Source: Acidobacteriota bacterium (lineage in GTDB: Bacteria; Acidobacteriota; Vicinamibacteria; Vicinamibacterales; 2-12-FULL-66-21). From it: a stretch of DNA of 9,642 nucleotides. Below the pieces are notes generated by a model. The model had not been told where the DNA came from, ran no database searches, and was given only the letters and a program-made list of their open reading frames with translations. This document shows, one piece after another, positions 6,801 to 9,642 of the stretch. Location: assembly GCA_013694635.1 (NCBI GenBank), contig JACDCA010000257.1, positions 1 through 9,642 on the forward strand, read 5' to 3'. Made by a program: the position numbers and the translations under genes. Position 1 is the first letter of the stretch. The number at the start of each line of letters is the position of its first letter.

Positions 6801-7127
6801 GTGCGGAGCCGCGGGATCATGGAGAAGTGCACGTACTGCGTGCAGCGCATCAATCACGCGCGCGTCGATGCGAAGCGCGAGGATCGCCAGATCCGCGACG
6901 GAGAGATCGTGACCGCCTGCCAGGCGACCTGCCCGGCGGACGCGATCGTGTTCGGCGACCTCAACGACGCGAACAGCCGCGTCTCGAAACTCAAGACGCA
7001 GCAGCGGAATTACGGCGTGCTCGAGGACCTCAACACGCGGCCGCGAACGACGTACCTCGCGGCGATCAGGAATCCGAACCCTGAACTGGGTTCGACCACC
7101 GCCTCGGCGCAGACGGAACGTCACTGA
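3831..7127 (+). CDS. actB: Alternative complex III subunit ActB, molybdopterin-oxidoreductase-like and Fe-S fusion
   Basis: This 1098-residue subunit has an extended N-terminus of about 50 residues and then the twin-arginine signal RRDFLKLMGASLALAGVGAC (52-71), which directs Tat export; C71 could be a lipid anchor. Residues from about 80 to 850 resemble molybdopterin oxidoreductases; in known ACIII this part holds no molybdenum cofactor. The C-terminal ferredoxin-like part has cysteine groups for the family's four Fe-S clusters (three 4Fe-4S, one 3Fe-4S): C864/867/870/874, C919/922/927/931, C951/957/961, C1000/1003 and C1030/1034. Role: takes electrons from quinol oxidised at ActC and passes them to the heme subunits. 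Odd points are an 80-residue Ala/Pro insertion (589-668) and a smaller Pro/Ala-rich stretch near 325-350. The stop overlaps the actC start by one base (TGATG). ATG 3831 is the only start that gives the full extended Tat leader. Confidence 0.95.
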   Translation: MDLTAIRSRMAGTEGRLYWRSLGELADTPAFREYLHREFPEQASEWNDPKGRRDFLKLMGASLALAGVGACTKQPTEAIIPYVRQPEDIVPGRPLFFASAIVHRGYAHPVLVESHMGRPTKIEGNPDHPASLGAADSFTQAALLDLYDPDRAKTVTYRGEVRSWSNFLTGAQGALTSQKSRQGAGLRFLTGPITSPSLAELMATILRDYPQAKWHQFDPAAMHGAPWSGASEYATIQHPVYHFDKADVIVSLDADFIGGGPGNVRYQRDFADRRRITDDRKEMNRLYTIESTPTLTGAKADHRLPVKASEVENIARELSLALGSGVAGQFPPAIAPAPPTASAQASVPQPGSPEIAKWLAAIVKDLNAHRGRSLIVPGDYQPAAVHQLARIMNAALGNTGATVTYAAPVEAMPVDRHASLAELASAMDAGQVEVLIIVGGNPVFAAPADLKFGERLQKVGLVAYWGTHVDETAHVSHWNLPAAHPLESWGDARAYDGTVTLMQPLVAPLYEGRSPHELLALFSPQGDRRGMQIVKDYWTRAFAGAGGWTMRDGDGQAFKDADTFWRRVVHDGFIAGSAVTAGGPGTSFTPAPAVAPPKPAPGTPGVAGAARPATGGGAPSTTVPAPSAPSAPPAPTSAVAPSAPSAPTSAVAPAAPPPAPAPAAPSSGGLEIIFRPDPTIWDGSFANNGWLQELPKPLTKLTWDTSAWISPRLAASRELHNGDVIELRYRGNTAKMPVFIVPGHPQESVTVFFGYGRRMAGRVGNAIAEAQQFNAYLLRTSDAPWFGHGLEISKTGDSYPLATTQEHHAMEGRAPVRVATLEEYKHDPAVIAHQGHTPPKTLTMYPEHAYDGYKWGMAIDLTSCTGCGACTIACVAENNIPVVGKEQVARGREMHWIRVDHYFEGSPDNPQSYHQPIPCMQCENAPCEVVCPVAATSHSSEGLNDMTYNRCVGTRYCSNNCPYKVRRFNFLLYSDWYTESLHPMRNPDVTVRSRGIMEKCTYCVQRINHARVDAKREDRQIRDGEIVTACQATCPADAIVFGDLNDANSRVSKLKTQQRNYGVLEDLNTRPRTTYLAAIRNPNPELGSTTASAQTERH
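5712..5783 (+). repeat. In-frame 36-bp tandem repeat in actB (12-residue APSAPxAPTSAV units)
   Basis: Two adjacent 36-base units encode APSAPPAPTSAV (residues 628-639) and APSAPSAPTSAV (640-651). The core ACAAGTGC(G/A)GTCGCACCC recurs exactly 36 bases apart (5736 and 5772). The repeat is the heart of a wider Ala/Pro-rich stretch, residues 589-668 (bases 5595-5834). The unit is a multiple of 3, so copy changes would only alter linker length. Confidence 0.8.
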
Positions 7128-8548
7128 TGGATTCGAAAACCGCCGCACATTATCCGGCGCCTCCCCCGGTCATCGCGCCGGGGCACACGTTCGAGACCGT
7201 CACCGAGAAGATCAGCCGGATCGTTCTTGGCGGACGGCACCCGCTCGGCTGGTTCATTGCGCTCGGGATCGGCTTCCTCTTCGTCAATGTCCTGATGGTT
7301 TCGATCGGCTACCTCCTGCTGAAGGGGATCGGCATCTGGGGCAACAACGTCCCGGTCGGCTGGGCGTTCGACATCATCAATTTCGTCTGGTGGATCGGTA
7401 TCGGCCACGCCGGCACGCTGATCTCCGCGATCCTGCTGCTGCTCAAGCAGGATTGGCGGACCTCGATCAACCGGTTCGCGGAGGCGATGACCCTGTTCGC
7501 CGTCGCGTGCGCGGCGATGTTCCCGCTGATCCACACCGGCCGTCCGTGGCTTGCGGCGTATTGGCTGTTCCCGTACCCGAACACGATGGACATCTGGCCG
7601 CAGTTCAGAAGTCCGCTGATCTGGGACGTGTTCGCAGTCTCGACCTACGCCAGCGTCTCGGCGCTGTTCTGGTACACGGGCCTGATCCCCGACCTGGCGA
7701 CGCTCCGCGACCGCACGAAGAAGAAGTGGCTTGCGCGGCTGTACGGAGGGCTCGCGCTCGGCTGGCGTGGTTCGGCGCGTCACTGGCAGCGTTACGAAAC
7801 GGCATATCTGCTGCTGGCGGGAATGTCCACGCCGCTCGTCCTTTCGGTGCACACCATTGTCAGCTTCGACTTTTCGGTCGGCCTGGTACCCGGCTGGCAC
7901 GCGACGATCTTCCCACCCTACTTCGTGGCTGGCGCGATCTACGCCGGCTTCGCCATGGTGCTCCTGCTGGCCATCCCGCTTCGAAAGATGTACGGCGTCG
8001 AAGACTTCATCACGATGCGCCATCTCGAGAACATGGCCAAGATCACCCTCGTCACCGGCCTGATGGTCTGTTACGGGTATGCGATGGAGGCGTTCTACGG
8101 CTGGTACAGCGCGAACCAGTACGAAGAATTCATGATCTACAACCGGATGACCGGTCCGTATGGCTGGGCGTACTGGATGCTCATCTTCTGCAACGGTGTC
8201 GTCCCCCAGACGCTGTGGATCAAGCGGCTCCGCACCAATCTGGTGTGGCTCTTCATCATGGCGCTGATCGTGAGCGTCGGCATGTGGCTGGAGCGGTTCG
8301 TCATCATCGTCACCTCGCTCCACCGCGACTTCCTGCCGTCGTCCTGGGACATGTATTACCCGACGGTCTGGGACTTCTCGACCTTCTTCGGCACGCTCGG
8401 GCTGTTCGTGACGCTGTTCTTCCTGTTCGTCCGCGTGCTGCCGATGATCTCGATCTTCGAGATGCGGACGCTGGTGCCGGCGGCGCGCGTGGCGGGCCCG
8501 CACGATCCAAACGCGGACGTTGACGTGACCTACGGCGGCAACCAGTGA
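7127..8548 (+). CDS. actC: Alternative complex III subunit ActC, NrfD-like quinol-binding membrane protein
   Basis: This 473-residue integral membrane protein of the NrfD/PsrC family is at the usual ActC length. I count ten likely helices, at about 38-64, 82-107, 118-137, 165-187, 225-246, 264-286, 304-325, 344-362, 371-396 and 415-440. A conserved-looking motif GIGHAGTLIS (91-100) puts a histidine (H94) inside helix 2, and HTGRPW (136-141) ends helix 3. These are typical of the group and lie near the quinol site in characterised homologues, though I cannot prove ligand roles here. Role: oxidises quinol at the outer face of the membrane and hands electrons to ActB; proton transfer through the bundle has been proposed for the family. 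Its ATG overlaps the actB stop, and its stop overlaps the actD ATG (TGATG both times), so translation is coupled. Confidence 0.95.
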   Translation: MDSKTAAHYPAPPPVIAPGHTFETVTEKISRIVLGGRHPLGWFIALGIGFLFVNVLMVSIGYLLLKGIGIWGNNVPVGWAFDIINFVWWIGIGHAGTLISAILLLLKQDWRTSINRFAEAMTLFAVACAAMFPLIHTGRPWLAAYWLFPYPNTMDIWPQFRSPLIWDVFAVSTYASVSALFWYTGLIPDLATLRDRTKKKWLARLYGGLALGWRGSARHWQRYETAYLLLAGMSTPLVLSVHTIVSFDFSVGLVPGWHATIFPPYFVAGAIYAGFAMVLLLAIPLRKMYGVEDFITMRHLENMAKITLVTGLMVCYGYAMEAFYGWYSANQYEEFMIYNRMTGPYGWAYWMLIFCNGVVPQTLWIKRLRTNLVWLFIMALIVSVGMWLERFVIIVTSLHRDFLPSSWDMYYPTVWDFSTFFGTLGLFVTLFFLFVRVLPMISIFEMRTLVPAARVAGPHDPNADVDVTYGGNQ

Positions 8549-9093
8549 TGGACGCACAACAGAAGCCGCTCTACGGCCTGATGGCGGAATTCAACGACGT
8601 GACGAGCCTCGTCAACGCGGCGAAGCGCACGCACGCGGAGGGCTACCGCCGGATAGACGCGTTCACGCCGTTCCCTGTACACGAACTCTTCGACGCCATC
8701 GACGCCCACGACCGGCGGCTTCCGCTCGCCGTGCTGCTCGGCGGGATCACCGGTTGCCTGGCCGGTTTCGGTCTCTGTTACTGGGTTTCGGTGATCGCGT
8801 ATCCGTTGAACATCGGCGGGCGCCCGCTCAATAGCTGGCCCTCGTTCATCCCGGTGACGTTCGAAGTGACGATCCTGCTGGCGTCGTTCACCGCCGTGCT
8901 CGCGATGCTGGGGCTAAACGGGCTCCCCATGCCGTATCACCCCGTGTTCAACGTGAAGCGGTTTGCCGAGCACGCGAGCCTGGACGGGTTCTTTCTCGCC
9001 ATCGAAGCGGAGGATTCGAAGTTCGATCGTGACAAGACGCGCGCGTTCCTGCAGGGCCTTGGAGCGAGGGAAGTCAATGACATCGACCCGTAG
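8548..9093 (+). CDS. actD: Alternative complex III subunit ActD (DUF3341 family)
   Basis: This encodes a 181-residue protein with a cytoplasm-type N-terminal domain starting KPLYGLMAEFNDVTSLVNAA, two membrane helices (about 58-85 and 100-124) and a C-terminal domain containing NGLPMPYHPVFNV (124-136), as is typical of DUF3341/ActD. No heme or Fe-S motif is present, and the family is thought to be structural, packing next to ActC. ATG 8548 is preferred over the in-frame GTG at 8545 because it shares the TGATG overlap with actC exactly as actC does with actB. The 3' end overlaps the actE start by 17 nt. It contains the ribosome binding site for actE. Confidence 0.93.
   Translation: MDAQQKPLYGLMAEFNDVTSLVNAAKRTHAEGYRRIDAFTPFPVHELFDAIDAHDRRLPLAVLLGGITGCLAGFGLCYWVSVIAYPLNIGGRPLNSWPSFIPVTFEVTILLASFTAVLAMLGLNGLPMPYHPVFNVKRFAEHASLDGFFLAIEAEDSKFDRDKTRAFLQGLGAREVNDIDP
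9066..9072 (+). promoter_or_regulatory. Ribosome binding site that fixes the actE start inside actD
   Basis: GAGGGAA with core AGGG at 9067-9070 lies 6 nt before the ATG at 9077. This supports a start inside the last codons of actD, giving a 17-nt overlap, rather than any later codon. Confidence 0.7.
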
Positions 9094-9642
9094 TGCGCCG
9101 TGCGCGGGGCACGGGGCGCTGCGGATCGCCTTCGGTCTGCTGACTTGTGTCTCCTGTCTCCTGTTCGCCACGGGGTGCCGACAGGACATGCACAACCAGC
9201 CGAAGTACCGGCCGCTGCGCCCCAGCCCGCTCTTCGCGGATGGCTCGAGCGCGCGTCCGACGATCGAGGGCACGGTCGCGCGGGGGACGCTGCGGGAAGA
9301 CGACGCCTTCTTCACCGGCAAGGTCGGCGGTGCGACGGTGACGGAGCTGCCGTTCAAGATCGACGCCGCGGACCTCGATCGCGGCGAGGAACGCTTCAAC
9401 ATCTTCTGCACTCCCTGCCACGACAAGACGGGGAGCGGGAACGGCATGGTGGTCCAGCGCGGATACCGGAAGCCGCCGTCGTATCACATCGACCGGCTGA
9501 AGCAGGCAGACGCGGGCTACATGTTCGACGTCATCACGAACGGATTCGGCGCGATGCCGGACTACAAGGCGCAGATCGACCCGCGCGATCGGTGGCTCAT
9601 CGTCGCCTATGTGCGCGCGTTGCAATTGAGCCAGACGGGGAC
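9077..9642 (+). CDS. actE: Alternative complex III subunit ActE, monoheme cytochrome c lipoprotein (3' end outside the window)
   Basis: The frame stays open from ATG 9077 to the right edge (188 codons plus 2 nt). An N-terminal hydrophobic segment (about 15-33) ends in the lipobox-like FATGC, so C34 is the probable lipidated cysteine. The following segment DMHNQPKYRPL, with FADGSSARPTIEGTVARGTL at 53-72, is the hallmark of ActE proteins. One heme c site is present, CTPCH at 111-115, with M160 in FGAMPDY as the likely axial methionine. Known role: a class I type cytochrome that sends electrons from ACIII to cytochrome c oxidase. Two copies of the CTCCTGT heptamer encode part of the signal peptide, giving an unusual cysteine-containing CVSCLLF. 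By the usual gene order actF should follow. Confidence 0.93.
   Translation, partial: MTSTRSAPCAGHGALRIAFGLLTCVSCLLFATGCRQDMHNQPKYRPLRPSPLFADGSSARPTIEGTVARGTLREDDAFFTGKVGGATVTELPFKIDAADLDRGEERFNIFCTPCHDKTGSGNGMVVQRGYRKPPSYHIDRLKQADAGYMFDVITNGFGAMPDYKAQIDPRDRWLIVAYVRALQLSQTG
9151..9164. repeat. Tandem heptamer repeat, CTCCTGT x2
   Basis: Two exact tandem copies of the heptamer found at 2022-2042 lie in the signal-peptide codons of actE (residues 25-30). A third, degenerate copy (CTTGTGT) precedes them. A change in copy number would put the rest of actE out of frame. Confidence 0.7.

Noticed and set aside
7390..8523. 377-codon plus-strand frame inside actC
   Set aside because: It is an out-of-frame reading of actC with no family motif and no supported start.
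7121..8557. 478-codon open frame on the minus strand opposite actC
   Set aside because: It is exactly antisense to a strongly supported ten-helix ActC. Its product is a low-complexity mix rich in R, D, E, H and P, as expected from the complement of GC-rich coding sequence, with no recognisable domain.
1..9642. CRISPR array, tRNA, rRNA, IS element or phage/defence genes
   Set aside because: I saw no regularly spaced repeats, no cloverleaf-like or rRNA sequence, no transposase motif and no terminal inverted repeats with target duplications anywhere in the window.

Overview
The window is GC-rich and gene-dense. It looks like bacterial chromosome, most likely Acidobacteriota (perhaps Vicinamibacteria). 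The clues are the style of the Ser/Thr kinase N-terminus, a NatA/NatB-type ABC pair, and an alternative complex III (ACIII) operon. This placement is inference from gene content; no rRNA or other phylogenetic marker is present.

Layout. Bases 1-195 (minus) are the first 65 codons of a Ser/Thr protein kinase that runs off the left edge. Bases 196-744 hold no convincing intact gene. They contain a signal-peptide-like open frame (222-371), the N-terminus of an APC-family amino acid permease (from 368), and, joined to it near 575-582, the frameshifted C-terminus of an amidohydrolase ending at 744. I read this as a deletion scar that fused two dead genes. Bases 731-2949 (minus) are a two-gene ABC exporter operon: a NatA-like ATPase followed, with an ATGA overlap, by a NatB-like permease. 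A 116-bp divergent intergenic region (2950-3065) carries a near-perfect 18-bp Rex/CRP-like palindrome next to a TTGACA element.

From 3066 to the right edge the plus strand is an ACIII operon, actA-actB-actC-actD-actE, with actE cut off by the window. ACIII is a membrane quinol oxidoreductase that replaces cytochrome bc1. ActC binds quinol in the membrane, ActB (Fe-S, molybdopterin-enzyme-like) and the pentaheme ActA carry electrons, and the monoheme lipoprotein ActE passes them on towards a terminal oxidase. ActD is a small membrane subunit. The expected actF and oxidase genes would lie beyond base 9642.

The gene set itself is a known system, and I found no clearly new one. The points worth a second look are the redox-type operator in front of the operon, the chimeric pseudogene, a CTCCTGT heptamer repeat that has entered two coding regions, a hairpin-like repeat between actA and actB that seems to supply the actB ribosome binding site, and an 80-residue Ala/Pro insertion with 12-residue repeats in ActB.
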